NCBI GenBank assembly: GCA_014529385.2
Contig: CM043950.1
Coordinates: 149,860,945 to 149,924,944 of the forward strand
Direction: 5' to 3'
Origin: Adiantum capillus-veneris
Taxonomy: Eukaryota > Streptophyta > Polypodiopsida > Polypodiales > Pteridaceae
DNA: 64,000 nt
Position 1 is the stretch's first letter. The number at the start of each line of letters is the position of its first letter. The position numbers were made by a program, and so were the translations under genes. This document shows, piece after piece, positions 46,000-57,403 of the stretch. The notes under the pieces were generated by a model. The model saw nothing but the letters and a program-made list of their open reading frames with translations. It did no database searches and was not told where the DNA came from.

Positions 46000-46729
46000 A
46001 GTGGATTTGAAAATATCACTTCCTATAATAATTGGATTAATTGAGCAATTGGTTATGTATCAATTATTAGCTGGAAGGCTGTACAAAAGAAACCAAGATG
46101 GAATATTGATTTTGTGTATTAATCCTGAGGAGAAAATCCAATACCTAAGTCAAGCACATACTACCATAGTGGGCCTTCACTCTGCGGAAGACCAAACTAT
46201 GCAACGAATCTTGATACTTGGAGTATTTTGGCCAACTATGAGGAGTGATGTTCACTCATTTGTAAAAAAATGTCATGAATGCTAGAAACACACACCCATA
46301 CCTTATGTGACATTGTTCCAAATATCACTTGTTCCTAAGTGGAGTAATTATCTCGTTACTTACTTATCAAGCCAGAAATTTTCTGAGGATATGAGTAAAT
46401 GTTACCAAAGAGAAATTGAAACTGAAGCAAGAGACTATGCTCTTATTGGAAATCATTTATATTGGAGAGGAAAGGATCAACATCTACGTCTTTGTGCAAA
46501 TGAAGATGAATATATTCCCATTATAGAACAAGCACATGCAGGATTAGTTGGAGGTCACTTTTCTAGTGAAACCACCGCAAGAGCAATCTTAATGGCAGGT
46601 ATATGGTGGCCAACACTTTTTGCAGATTCCAAAGAATATTTTGAAGGTGTGATGCATGTCAACAAGCTAAAGTGCCAACCCGTGTAGATAACATGCCTTT
46701 AAAACCAATGATGGGGGCTATAGTTGTTG
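46000..46729 (+). pseudogene. Two tandem H2C2 zinc modules of copy C
   Basis: Module 1: HTTIVGLH ... CHEC at about 46155-46283. Module 2: HAGLVGGHFSSETTA ... CDACQQA at about 46530-46700 (its two Cys lie one frame off). Both have the H-x6-H ... C-x2-C layout and the W(P)T(M/L) core, but they differ in sequence. Gypsy integrases normally have one such module. A linker with DYALIGNHLYWRGKDQHLRL, typical of the segment before an H2C2 module, lies between them. Confidence 0.75.
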
Positions 46730-47492
46730 CAAAATAGGGTAATATAGACTTTTTTGGGCCAATACAACCACCTGCTTATAGAACCCAAGCTCAATATATC
46801 ATTGTAGCTATGGACTATTTGACCAAGTGGGCAGAGGCTAAAGCAACCCAAAAGAATGAAATCAGAATCACAGCCGCATTTGTGTATAAGAATGTGTTCA
46901 CAAGATATGGACTGCCAGTAGAAATTTTCAGTGTGATAGGGAAACCCATTTCCTCAATGAGGTAATTGAGTATCTGCTTAATGAATTTATGGTCATCCAT
47001 AACATATCGGCTCCCTATCACCCCACAAGCAAATGGACAAATTGAGCATACAAATGAAATTCTTACTTCGGTATTGACTAAAGTGGTTACTTCAGGATGG
47101 ACTAATTGGAAAATGAATCTCCATGCCGCTCTATGGGCTTATAGAGTTTCATTCAAGACAGCTTTAAATGCTACACCCTTTAACCTTGTTTATGGTCTTG
47201 ATGCTATACCGCTGATAGAGTTTCTATTGTCGACACTAAGGGTAGCTAAGGATCTTGAGTGGACTGGACATGAATTGTTAGAGAGGCTTGAATATTTAGA
47301 AAAGCTTGATGAGCAAAGGCTAACAGCTGTAGCTGACAACTATACACAAAAGCAGAAACAAAAATAGATTTTTGATTCCCATCTAGTTACAAAAATATTC
47401 AAAAAAGGGGACTTAGTTTTAGTGTACTCCCTTAAGCAACACATTCCCAAGTTTAAGAAAAGGGGAAACTGATTGTTTATCATTGAAGACGT
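46730..47492 (+). pseudogene. Integrase core and start of C-terminal region of copy C
   Basis: Asp in VAMDYLTKWAEAKA, a one-base insertion near the second Asp (the DRETHF frame at about 46937), Glu in QANGQIEHTNE, then GWTNWKMNLHAALWAYRVSFKT and a basic tail (QKQKQK). After a stop the C-terminal region begins (LVYSLKQHIPK) and is cut by element G in FIIEDV. Confidence 0.88.
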
Positions 47493-49210
47493 TGGTGCGA
47501 CCAAAGTTGGTCTGTGTTGGAAAGTGTGCTATGCAGTTCAAAGGGTGCTAGCATGTGCATGGCAAAGGGCTAAAGCCAGTGTGTGAGACCTCAGCAGGAC
47601 AGTGGCATCGGAAATGTATGCTTAATGTGGTTTTTTAAGGCCAAAAAGGCCCCAGAATGGTTCAGGTGGAATAGCAGGTAAAGGTGCCTGGAACGCTAAG
47701 TCAATGTTCTGGAATGTAGTATTTGAGATGCTCTAGAAGCTCGTCTAGAGAGCTCCTCAAACGGAGCCCGAATGTGCGAGATATGGCAAGTTGAAGTGGG
47801 ATGAATTTCCAGATCCTCGCCGGATTGGGCGGGCACACGTGGTTGGTCAAGGCGGGTGTGAAATCATACACGGGAACTACTCGAGTTGCGGAGCACACCG
47901 GTCTTTTCGGATTGAGAATCGGGCTTCTGGATGGAAAGTTTTGGACAATCAAGTTTTGACAGGGGCCAGTTTCGAGGCGGTTGGGCCGCATTGGGAAACA
48001 CGCCATTTGGTGTTTTCTCGAGCTCACCAGGTGTCTGGTGGATGGTATGCAGCATGTGATGCTAGTCAGAGTCGACCGAACCTGAATCGGAGTCAAGGAC
48101 ATCGAGATGCGCCCACTTCAAGTTGACAGCCAATCGTTGCAGGGGAGCGAACTCGATTTTTTCCCACTTTGGCGACTTGCCAGTCAAACGGTGTGAAGTG
48201 TTCGGAATACAACAAAGCTCTCCAAGTTTAAAGCTGGCAGGGAGTAACTTGATGAGACAAGTGTTGGGCAAACCTTAGCACACGGAGCACCGACGGCTTG
48301 CGGACAAATTATTAAATCCTCTTGCTTATAAATGGAAAGGGAGAGGTGTAAGCTCAAAAGTTAAGGGGAGTGGAAAAAAAATAAAAAAAGTCTTTGAAGA
48401 CTAAGCCTAAGAGGCAGTGGCGCCAGGCGCTACTCCCAAAAAAGAAACTTTTTTTCTTTGCTTTCAAAAGAGAAGAGGAAGAAAAAGGAAGACCAGCGGT
48501 TTCGAGATGGAGGGTTCCTTGGTTTTTCCTTGGAGAGAAGGAGGAAGAGAAAGAAGGGAGAGGGTTTTTGTGTGCTCGACAGTCAAATCCGGCATGCAAA
48601 GTGTTGTCCGTGAAGCTCCCGAAAGGGCGAGGGCCTGGCAGAGGAAGTAGCTAGCGAAGGCTACCCAGAGGAGGAGTTGTCGCCGATGCAAAGCGAGTGG
48701 TGAATTTCCCTGTCGAGGCGTGTGCCGACGGGTTTCGATTTTGTCGAGGGAGGTGTGTGTCCCTCTGTATAAAGCGGCGATGGCCATGGTGTAGCTTGGA
48801 GCACGGTTCATGGGGTTTGTACATGGTTTCTGGTTTGAAGGAGAAGTTGTCACTATCGATTTTGGCATCGTCTTTCCCCCCTTCCCCCCTTTCTTCTTTG
48901 CTCGTCTCCAGGGTGTGTGGTGCCGGTGTGTGTGACCATGTGCGTCCCCCGGGCCCCCTGTGTGTGTGAGAGAGAAAGAGAGAGAGAGGTGTTGAATTCT
49001 GGAAGTGCGAGAAGCGGGCAAGATCGGTGTGGTAGCTATTCGAGGATTGTGCAGAGTGTGTGTGCGTTGGGCAAAGCGCAGGCGAGGCCCTGCTAGTGTG
49101 AGTTGGTCTTTTTGAAGGTGTTGTCGAGAGGACAGGGGTGCTGTGAATACCCTGAGCTATATAGGGGCAGTTGCGTGTGTGTCATGTGTGTTCCCCATTC
49201 CCCCTCTCCA
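47493..49210 (+). repeat. 5' LTR of element G
   Basis: It is 1718 bp. It contains 643 bp (about 48349-48991) that the 3' LTR lacks. That block is bounded by the direct repeat GAGAGGTG at 48341-48348 and 48984-48991. Open frames inside are low-complexity and run on both strands, so I do not call them genes. No TGG-type primer site is visible just after 49210. Confidence 0.85.
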
Positions 49211-49323
49211 TCTTCTCGTGCCCCCACTGAGGAGCACACTGATGCTCTTGTTTGAAGACAAAGCGATGATTCTGGTGATGCCAAAGGTGCGGCTTTTGAA
49301 GAGCAGGTGCTGCTAGAGAAGTA

Positions 49324-51129
49324 ATGGCTTGGACGGGATTTCCCATTTTCACTGGGGTGGAAGATGCAGGAACCTGGCTCCAAGACTATGGGTTGTTCAT
49401 GTTGGAAAGCGGTTTGTCGAGGGAAGAAGGTGCGGTACAGGTGTTTCCTCTCCTGGTTCGTGGTAAAGCGAGGCTATGGTTCGATGGCCTGCCTAATGAG
49501 GAAAAGGTGGATCATGAATCACTGGAAGCAGCTTTTCAAAGCAAATATGTAGCAGATGCGCAATTGGATGAAGTAAAGAGAAGGCTGGACAATTTGAAGC
49601 AAGGCTTGGAAGCGGATGTTCAAGCGTTCCTATGGGAGTTTGAAGACCTTTGGGGGAAGCTGATAAAGATAACTACTGCTGAGAATGTTGGTTTTTTAAA
49701 ATTGAGCAAGTTTTTGGATTGCTTGCATGAGGAAGTGCGTGATAAGGTGGAGATAGATGGCCCGGTGTCATACCAAGAGGCTGTAGCTCTAGCGAAAGGG
49801 TGGACCAAGAAGATTCTCAAGAAGCGTGAAGCTAGACAGGGTTTGCCAGGTGTTGTGATCCCAAAGCAGGTTGATGCGGTGGTAGCCGAGCCACAGGTAG
49901 AGCCACAGGTAGTACGAAGAGAAGTGCATATGCGAGAGTAACAAAGGGTTTTGTGGTTGCAGAGAGATAGGGTGGTTCCTATGCTGAGGATGCCAGCAAA
50001 GGATGTGCTTCCAAGTCAGGGTGTGACTGTAGAAGCTCCATCAGAGGGTGGTAAAGGTGAAAGGGTTCGGTTTGTAGATGAGATCAAAACGATGAAGCTA
50101 GGGTACATTCCCGAGCTTGAGATAGAGGACGAGGTTGAGCCAAGTGAAAGTAGCTCTATGGATGCTGACACAAGTTGGGAGACTGGGTCCTCTTAGTCAA
50201 GGTATGATGAGTTCGATCTCTTGCAAATGAGTAGAGATACAATGAATGTGTGTGAAGAGCAGGGTGAAATGCAAACCGATATGTTCAGTGGAAACCAAGT
50301 GGAGGAGCCCGAGCCTGCAGGTGATGATATGCAAGTGAAGGTGGTGTGTGGTGCCATGTTAATGGCCATGCTAATGAAAGTGGCGGGGGAGTGTGCGATA
50401 GTGGTACAACAGGTGCAGAGCTTTTCTAGGAGGGATGGAGCAACCTTTCCTATGGGAAAAGATGAGGATAATGCGATAGAGAACGAGTTTCTTTCTTCCT
50501 TGATGGAGCATGATGCAGCAGTAGAGGAGATGATTGAAGAGCAGGTGATGGAAGCCAACAAGCAAGTGGTGCTTATTGACCTTGAAGGGCTGATAGATGA
50601 GGAAGAGCTCAACAATGTTGGAATTGAGTGCATGGTAGGTGAGAAGGGCAGTGTGGATCCAAAGATAGATGTGCTTCCTATGCAGCAAGTGCACTCTGTG
50701 GTGGCAGAGTATACGGATTCCCAGATTGTGTCTGAGCTTTCTAAAGGGATTTGTGAATGGTGGTTGAAAGGGATGTTGATAAAAGCGGCTGTGCAGTGGG
50801 CTGTCGAGTAGGTACAGGATTGGCTGGATGAGGATATAGCTTTACATGGATGGGACGGCGGGTTAGATATGTTAGGTCTGTTCAGTACGAATGATAGTGC
50901 AGGTATGCCTTTGGATGGTGTGCACGATGGTGCTCTATTTGATGTTCTTGGAGGTGCTTTGTTGCAAGCGGGAGTATGCCATGGGATGCATGGAATAATA
51001 GAAGTATGTTGTTGGCGGTTTGGGTATGTAGTTGGCTATGTGCCTTGGTATGGCACTATGCAAGGGTGTTATAGGTGGACGAAAGAGACGAGTACATGGT
51101 GTTTGACCCAAGCGATTGATGACAGGTAA
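49324..51129 (+). pseudogene. Gag-like ORF of element G with acidic extension, three in-frame stops
   Basis: The start is ATG at 49324, about 110 bases after the LTR. Codons 1-205 hold a gag domain (AGTWLQDYGLFML, GKARLWFDGLPNEEKVDHESLEAAFQ-type core, LWEFEDLWGKL). After stops at 49939 (TAA), 50194 (TAG) and 50809 (TAG) the same frame stays open to TAA at 51127, about 600 codons in all. The part from 50200 to 50810 is acidic and Met/Val-rich; the last part is Gly/Trp/Cys-rich. I do not recognise either. No zinc knuckle or pol motif. The absence of frameshifts points to stop-forming base changes in a once intact gene; readthrough is possible but unsupported. Confidence 0.75.
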
Positions 51130-51249
51130 AGCAGGGGTTTGGGCAACCTGCATGAAAAAAGGAAGCGGGTAGCAGATGCCACGTTCTGTACATATGTTAA
51201 GTGGTTTTGTGGTGTGCAAAGAGTCTGTTTGGGTGTGGTAGTTTTTTTA

Positions 51250-51404
51250 GTGCAATAAGCCTGTTTGTGGTTGAACATAAATGTTCAACGAGGGGGTGGC
51301 AATGATGGTGCGACCAAATTTGGTCTGTGTTGGGAGTGTGCTATGAAGTGCAATAAGCCTGTTTGTGGTTGAACATAAATGTTCAACAAGGGGCTGGGCA
51401 ATGA
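51250..51404 (+). repeat. 99-bp duplication at the polypurine tract and LTR start of G
   Basis: The segment 'gtgcaataagcctg...gttcaac.aggggg..ggcaatga' plus the first bases of the LTR occurs twice; the LTR start TGGTGCGACC is at 51306 and again at 51405. The purine-rich stretch before each is the likely polypurine tract. Either start could be the functional one; the second is followed by the complete LTR. Confidence 0.8.
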
Positions 51405-52481
51405 TGGTGCGACCAAAGTTGGTCTGTGTTTGGGAAGTGTGCTATGCAGTGCAAAGGGTGCTAGCATGTGCATGGCAAAGGGCTAAAGCGAGAGTGTGAG
51501 ACCTCAGCAGGACAGTGGCAGCGGAAATGTATGCTTAATGTGGTTTTTTCAGGCCAAAAAGGTCCCAGAATGGTCCAGGTGGAATACCAGGTAAAGGTGC
51601 CCGGAATGCTGAGTCAGTGTTCTGGAATGTAGTATTTGAGATGCTCTAAAAGCTCATCGAGACAGCTCGTCAAACGGAGCCGAGATGTGCGAGATATGGC
51701 AAGTTGAAGTGGGATGCGTTTGCAGATCCTGGTAGGATTGGGCCGGCACACGTGGTTGGTCAAGGCGGGTGTGAAATCATACACGGGAACTGCTCGAGTT
51801 GTGGAGCACCCCGTTCTTTTCGGATTGAGAATTGGGCTTCTGAATGGAAAGTTATGGACAATCAAGTTTTGACAGGGGCCAGTTTCGAGGCGGTTGGGCC
51901 GCATTGGGAAACATGCCATTTGGTGTTTTCTCAAGCTCGCTAGGTGTCTGGTGGATAATATGCAGCATGTGATGCTAGTCGGAGTCGACCGAACCTGAAT
52001 CAGAGTCAAGGACATCGAGATGCGCCCACTTCAAGTTGACAGCCAATCGTTTTGTAGGGGAGCGAACTCGATTTTTTCCCACTTTGGCGACTTGCCAGTC
52101 GAAGGGTGTGAAGTGTTCGGAATGCGACAAAGCTCTCCAGGTTGAAAGCCGGCAGGGAGTAACTTGATGAGACAAGTGTTGGGCAAAGCTGAGCACACGG
52201 AGCACCGACGGCATGCGAACAAATTAATAAATCCTCTTGCTTAAAAATGGAAAGGGAGAGGTGTTGAATTGTGGAAGTGCGAGAGCCGGGCAAGATCGGT
52301 GTGGTAGCTATCCGAGGATTGTGCAGAGTGTGTGTGCGTTAGCGAAGCGCAGGCGAGGCCCTGCTAGTGTGAGTTGGTCTTTTGAAGGTGTTTTCGAGAG
52401 GACAGGGGTGCTGTGAATACTCCTGAGCTATATAGGGGCAGTTGCGTGTGTGTCAGGTGTGTTCCCCATTCCCCCTCTCCA
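51405..52481 (+). repeat. 3' LTR of element G
   Basis: It is 1077 bp and lacks the 643-bp block of the 5' LTR, with a single GAGAGGTG left at the joint (about 52257-52264). It is otherwise colinear. Confidence 0.9.
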
Positions 52482-52485
52482 ATGT

Positions 52486-52732
52486 ATCTCAAAGTGGAGC
52501 ATTTAAGTTGTCCACCCTAGATGGTGAACCAATGACTGATTGGATTAGTGGATGCCGTTTAAAGAAGTACAATTTGCCGCTAACCAATGAATTGCTAGAT
52601 AATATACGTGCAGCAAAGCAAAGAAAAACAAAACGATAGCAGGTTATTGATGAAGCCCAAGAGGAAGCTCGGCTTCGAGTACTCAAAAGAAAATTTGCTC
52701 GCAAAAATCAACAAATACCTATTCCCATTCAG
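52486..52732 (+). pseudogene. Integrase C-terminal region of copy C, second half
   Basis: AFKLSTLDGEP, DWISGCRLKKYNLPLTNE and QVIDEAQEEARLRVLKR continue the region cut at 47492. It ends at QQIPIPI, where similarity to copy A stops. Confidence 0.85.
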
Positions 52733-55202
52733 GCAGTTCTGGACGGGCAACAAGAAGAGCGGCGTCTAGACACCCTTCACGCCTCCCGTGCTGCTCAATG
52801 AAGCTAGCACACAACACAAACACAACCAAGAAAATCCCTAGCCAAAACCAACTTAAAAATGGAACCACCTAGCTATGGATGCAAACTAGGACGCAAGAGA
52901 GTGTCCTTAAACTTAAGGGAGACACGCAAAACACACACAAACAAGAAACAATTTTCTATAGAAGGAGGAGAGAAGGAGCCATTGAAAGAACGGAGGGAGA
53001 TGGAGAGTGAGGTTGCTCAAACAATTGTCTTTCAATTCAAGAGGTGAAAGAACACCTTGCTACACTTTCAAAGAGCCTGCATGGAGACTACACCAACACG
53101 TGCTCAAGACTTTGCCAACACACGCATCATCTTAGGTTGCGGGAGACCTCTCACCACTCAAACCTCTTACAATGAACTAGTATTAGGCAATAAAAAGCAC
53201 CCAAAACACATAATCTCACAAGCTCAACTGAGAAATTACGGCATACACATCATTTCACATCTTTGACTGCATTGCACAGCCGGATGGAATATGAATTGGA
53301 GACAAGATCATGACTTTTGGTACACCAAGACCTCAAATTTATTGATGACTGTAAGGATAGGTACAATGGTGGCTTGAGATGTGAAACTCTCACACTCTCT
53401 CACTTAAAAAATGTACCATCAATCCTATATATGCACTACAGTGTGAACCTCACACTATAGTGTCTACAACCAAGTCTCTCCTCACGCCTCTAGTGCTAGA
53501 ATACTATCTATGTGTGTTTACAATGAAGGGAAGGGGTCTATTTATAGGTTGGAGATCACTTATTTGCGATTTGAATTACACGCTAATAAATTGAGCTTAG
53601 CATTTTTTGCATTTTCAAAATGGAGTAAGCCTTTCTTATCTCCTTGAGTCACATGCATGTGGGCTCAAGAGAGAGAGCATTATTAATGATGGTGAATGAA
53701 AAAGGAGAGGAAAAAAAAGAGGGAGAAAGAGAGTTCTACCACTACTTGTCCTTACTTCCTTGAGTGTTAGTAGGTTAGTGATTATGATTAGAATGAGGTG
53801 CACACAAGGTGCATGACAATGGTAAAATTCCTTAAGAAGGTATTGAAATTATGGGGATAGATGGAATCAGAGAGGAAGTTCACCTAGTGACACCGGTGTG
53901 AGAGAGTCGCAGTTGATGGTGACGTTGCATCGATTTGAAGACTTCAAGGTCCTCTTACTGAAAACCCTTCATTTGCAGAGATAAATCATATTCAATTTGC
54001 TGTTTTTTTGTAATTTTTATGATGGTGAAGAGGGAATATATGTGAATATGGGAGTAGTTATAGAGGTATATGAGAGTATGGTGTGTATCATGGAAGCTAT
54101 GGTGAAGAGAGGGAATGAGGATGGTGAAGAAGGTGATAAGAGTCATGGAATTGCAGGTTTGGTTGTGGGAAGGAGAGGGAGGAGTGTGTATGAGTGAGTA
54201 GGTGTGTGGAAGGGTGAGAGAAAATAGAAAGACTTTTGGGTGTATGAGGTGGCAGTTTTGAAGTTGGCAAGAAAATTTATGTAAAATGCCCTTGTTTCTA
54301 AAAATTTTGAAAAATTTATGAAAAATACTTCAGCTTACGAGCTACATTTTCTCTTATGGACATAGCCTCAAATTCAGAGCAGAAAAGGGTGCCAAAATTT
54401 GATCAAAAAGTTGTCCCTGCAGCACCTCATAAGGCTTGAAGTGGTCACTATTTGATTCTTTTTCCTTTGTAGCTTGTAAGTGAGCACCCCATACATCAAC
54501 CATGACCTAATTTTGCCAAGGATCTTGTACACATGTATGGTAAAGGATAAGTATCAAATATGATATATATTTGTGGATCAAGAAGATAGGTTAGCTAGTC
54601 ATGGATCTTATGAAGAAATAGACACTTGGGATGCATGGTGGCAACTAAAAATATAGATGTGAAAAAATAGAAGGAGGAAAATCATGAGGGAAGGGACCCT
54701 CAATTATTCTCTAGTTTGAGTGATTTATGGAATTTATTTAAAGATGAAACCTATGTACTTGTGAATATTTATCTGGGAGGAATGGGAAAATATGACGGAG
54801 CCGATAAGGTGATTAATGAATTTTTGCGTGGTCACACAAAGTTTTTTCAAGGCTTGTGTGAGTAGAGCTTAAGGGATAAAATGATAGTAAAACATGTATA
54901 AGGAATGACACGGAATGGAAGCTAGCATACTTAGTCCTGATAACGCACACCTAGGAATATATATTTACATAAAACCCTTTATACTTATGTCCTTTATTTG
55001 ATGGATAATATTTACATGTAAAGTGGACCATAATATTATAAATTTATTTATTTTGTCTCCTAGCCCAGTGATCGCTCAATGATTGAATATAATACGTGAT
55101 AAAACCCTAATCGCACACACACTATTTACAATGAAAAGAGAGCCTAGTCATTGTGTAAGGTGTTTTGTGGGGTGAAGTGGCTTCTTGAAAGATTTTAAGC
55201 GA
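52733..55202. other. Unidentified DNA replacing the post-integrase segment of copy C
   Basis: Copy A has about 420 bp here (the retropepsin-like domain). C has about 2.5 kb of unrelated AT-rich DNA instead. It includes a hairpin CACTACAGTGTGA / TCACACTATAGTG at about 53432-53461 and a TATA-like stretch (TATTTATAGG) near 53540. I see no gene, LTR pair or target duplication. Probably an insertion combined with a deletion. Confidence 0.5.
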
Positions 55203-56170
55203 ACAACTCATTGTTCGGATTTCACCAAGCAAAGAAGAATGAAAATGAGGTTACCAACAAAAGAAACCACGAAGCAATCAATCTTCTCCATCCTATAGAC
55301 AAGCAAATGCTACAAGTAGCATGCAAGGATGTCAAGCATATCTGGGTACCAAAAGCACAAACTCAAGGACAAGTTGTTTCAAATTTGGGTACCCAAAACA
55401 TCATCTACTGTATCAAAGAAGGTTCCAAGGTTCAAAACACAATGCAGAGCATCTTCAAGCAAGTAACCTAAAACAAAATGGATTTGGAGGAAAAAAGGAA
55501 CATTTATCCTCCCCACAAACTGTAAAACCGATGACCAGTAGTAGAGAGTTAAAACACTCAACCACAAACAATTCATCGAAAAAAAACCAAGATACCAATG
55601 GCGAGTTAAAGCTCATCGACCATCATTACTGATACCAACAACTCAAGAAATCAGTGTGCCAAAGCATCTTGACGGTACAAGAAGCAAAGAGCACACCAAC
55701 TACAAGATTTTCTCTTTGGGAAACAACGAAAGAAAACCTCGACCTCAGAAACCCTTGAGTTAATTACTTAAGACCCAACTCGTGCACAACATAATGCTTT
55801 GAGTTGCATTGATTGTCAAAGCATTGTAGAGAAAACCAAGGCTATGCATAGACAAGATTGTTCAACCCATGTACACACTCGTCCCGGAGTACACCATCTA
55901 GGAGGGGTGGAACGGAACTAAGTAAAATATAGGGCAATATTGAAGAGGGAGGAAAAAAATTGATGTGAACGTGTAATTTTTTGCAAAATTACCTAATAAT
56001 ACCTTGAACAAGTCATCAACAGGGAAAATTTAACTGATAACATCTCTCCAATGAGTGTAATTATGTATACACTATGGTGTTATTTTGGTAATTTTCATCA
56101 TTTTTTCTGGATATGAGACTTTTAAATAGAGAAATCCACCAAAAAACAATAAATCATTGTTGTTCAGTGG
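55203..56170 (+). repeat. 3' region of copy C
   Basis: An inverted match to 1-1140 of copy A, including the single form of the 225-bp unit (about 55700-55920). The coding frame end (about 55211-55340) retains the basic segment RNHEAINLLHP-like in a shifted frame. Non-coding after that. Confidence 0.75.
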
Positions 56171-57400
56171 ATTATTTTCCTAATTATTGATTTTTCACTT
56201 TGCTTTTTTAGCATATTTTATTATTTTTTTTGTTTTTTTAATAACAAGTCAAAATTAATAATAAAATAGCAAATGAGCTCAAGTGGAGAAATGAAGATAC
56301 ACTGATCAGAAGGACAAGGCGAACATGCACAACAAATTTCAATAAATCGATAGATGGAACGGAAAGCTTAAATTAGGCTGCCAAGGCCTACTTTCGCAAA
56401 TTCTTGTAGAATGAACTAACGGAATCCGATTGAAGGAATTTTTTGAGTCTAGCATAGATTTCACGGCCTAGTAGGACTAACAGGGGACGTTGGGGAAAAA
56501 TAGTTTTGGAAGTCCGAGTATAGATATCCAAGGTAGCCAAAATCACCTTTTCTCTACTACTAGTCACTCTTGGAGGAGAGAGCTCTCGGCCTTCTTCGCG
56601 CGCAATTTTCAGAGTCCACAGTCGTCCGTTTATAGCACTGTCTCACACGAGACATGAGAGGTAAGTTCTAAGCTTATCAATGAACAATTATGTATGGTCG
56701 GGTAGCAAGTATAGGCTCAAGAAAAATTCCTAGAAACCCAGCAATGCACGAAGTCCTACGACGCAAAAACTCACCATAGCGGCCTGTCAGCTCAAGAATT
56801 GGACGAGACTTGAACTGTAGCATGCCCCTATATAATAGAACACTTCTATATCATCAAATGACCATTGGCAGGGGTTGGGGGGGTCCCAAGTAGATAATCT
56901 AGGTTTTTGAATTATGCCAAAATTGGATTCTAACTCCATAGGCAGCTCATAGACTGGGTCTATACACAATGTACTTGGAGGGTTTCATGAAAAAAGTCAA
57001 GGCAAGCTCTTACAACAAAAAACAGCTCGAAGGCTACAAAGCTTCAAATTTGACATATGAAGTCAAATTGACTCCAAATGGGCCAAGAGATAGTGGCTGA
57101 GGCACTGAAGCTGCCAACTGAAGGGTATGACGATGCAGGCAAAGACAGAAAAACAGCAAGTAGCTTTACCAAAGATACTGCTGCTGCCACATTTTTCAAT
57201 CTCATCCAAAGGCAAGTGTAAGAGCCAGCTTGCCTCTACCATCAACACTTCTACTTCTTATCGAAGAGACTGCCACGATACAAAAACTCCAAACCAGTGG
57301 TTGTGACAACCTTCACTCAAGTATTCAAGTCGGCAACTAGGTAGGCAATTGATCATGCATAATATGTGCTTATGACATAAAGAAACAAGGAAAAATCACA
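56171..57400. other. No recognisable gene
   Basis: AT-rich at first, then mixed. It has neither the LTR of the A/B/C family nor a coding domain. A possible splice-like or LTR-like block with 'cttcttcgcgcgcaa' at about 56590 cannot be assigned. Confidence 0.4.
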
Positions 57401-57403
57401 TTT

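Larger units (their letters stand above)
47493..52481 (+). mobile_element. Gag-only LTR element G (TR-GAG type), inserted in copy C
   Basis: LTRs begin TGGTGCGACC and end CTCTCCA (47493-49210, 51405-52481). The 4-bp target duplication is ACGT at 47489-47492 and ATGT at 52482-52485, one C/T change apart; the uninterrupted sequence is seen in copy A at about 1825-1835. The 2.2-kb interior holds one gag-derived frame with no protease, reverse transcriptase or integrase. This fits terminal-repeat elements with a GAG domain, which rely on other elements. It is richer in G+C and CpG than its surroundings, suggesting a more recent insertion. By eye the LTRs agree at about 93% over their first 300 bp. 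Confidence 0.88.
35769..56170 (+). mobile_element. Gypsy-type LTR retrotransposon, copy C (interrupted)
   Basis: Plus-strand order: LTR fragment, leader, gag, protease, reverse transcriptase, RNase H, two H2C2 modules, integrase, C-terminal region, 3' region. A CACTA-like element (40569-41920), element G (47493-52481) and unidentified DNA (52733-55202) interrupt it. The LTR is cut at its 5' end and joined by deletion to the leader, removing the primer site. No 3' LTR is recognised. Many stops and frameshifts. It is the most complete pol of the family in the window. Confidence 0.85.

Noticed and set aside
47701-48126. Overlapping open frames on both strands near the LTR start of G, repeated at 51614-52015
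   Set aside because: They are LTR sequence present in both LTRs with no domain or start context.
48394-49021. Open frames within the 5' LTR of G
   Set aside because: Low-complexity, overlapping on both strands, within a block absent from the 3' LTR, with no domain.
1-56170. The inverted match between 1-1140 and 55203-56170 as terminal repeats of one giant transposon
   Set aside because: Both segments sit at the same place relative to integrase in two separate, oppositely oriented copies (A and C), and copy B and other elements lie between them.
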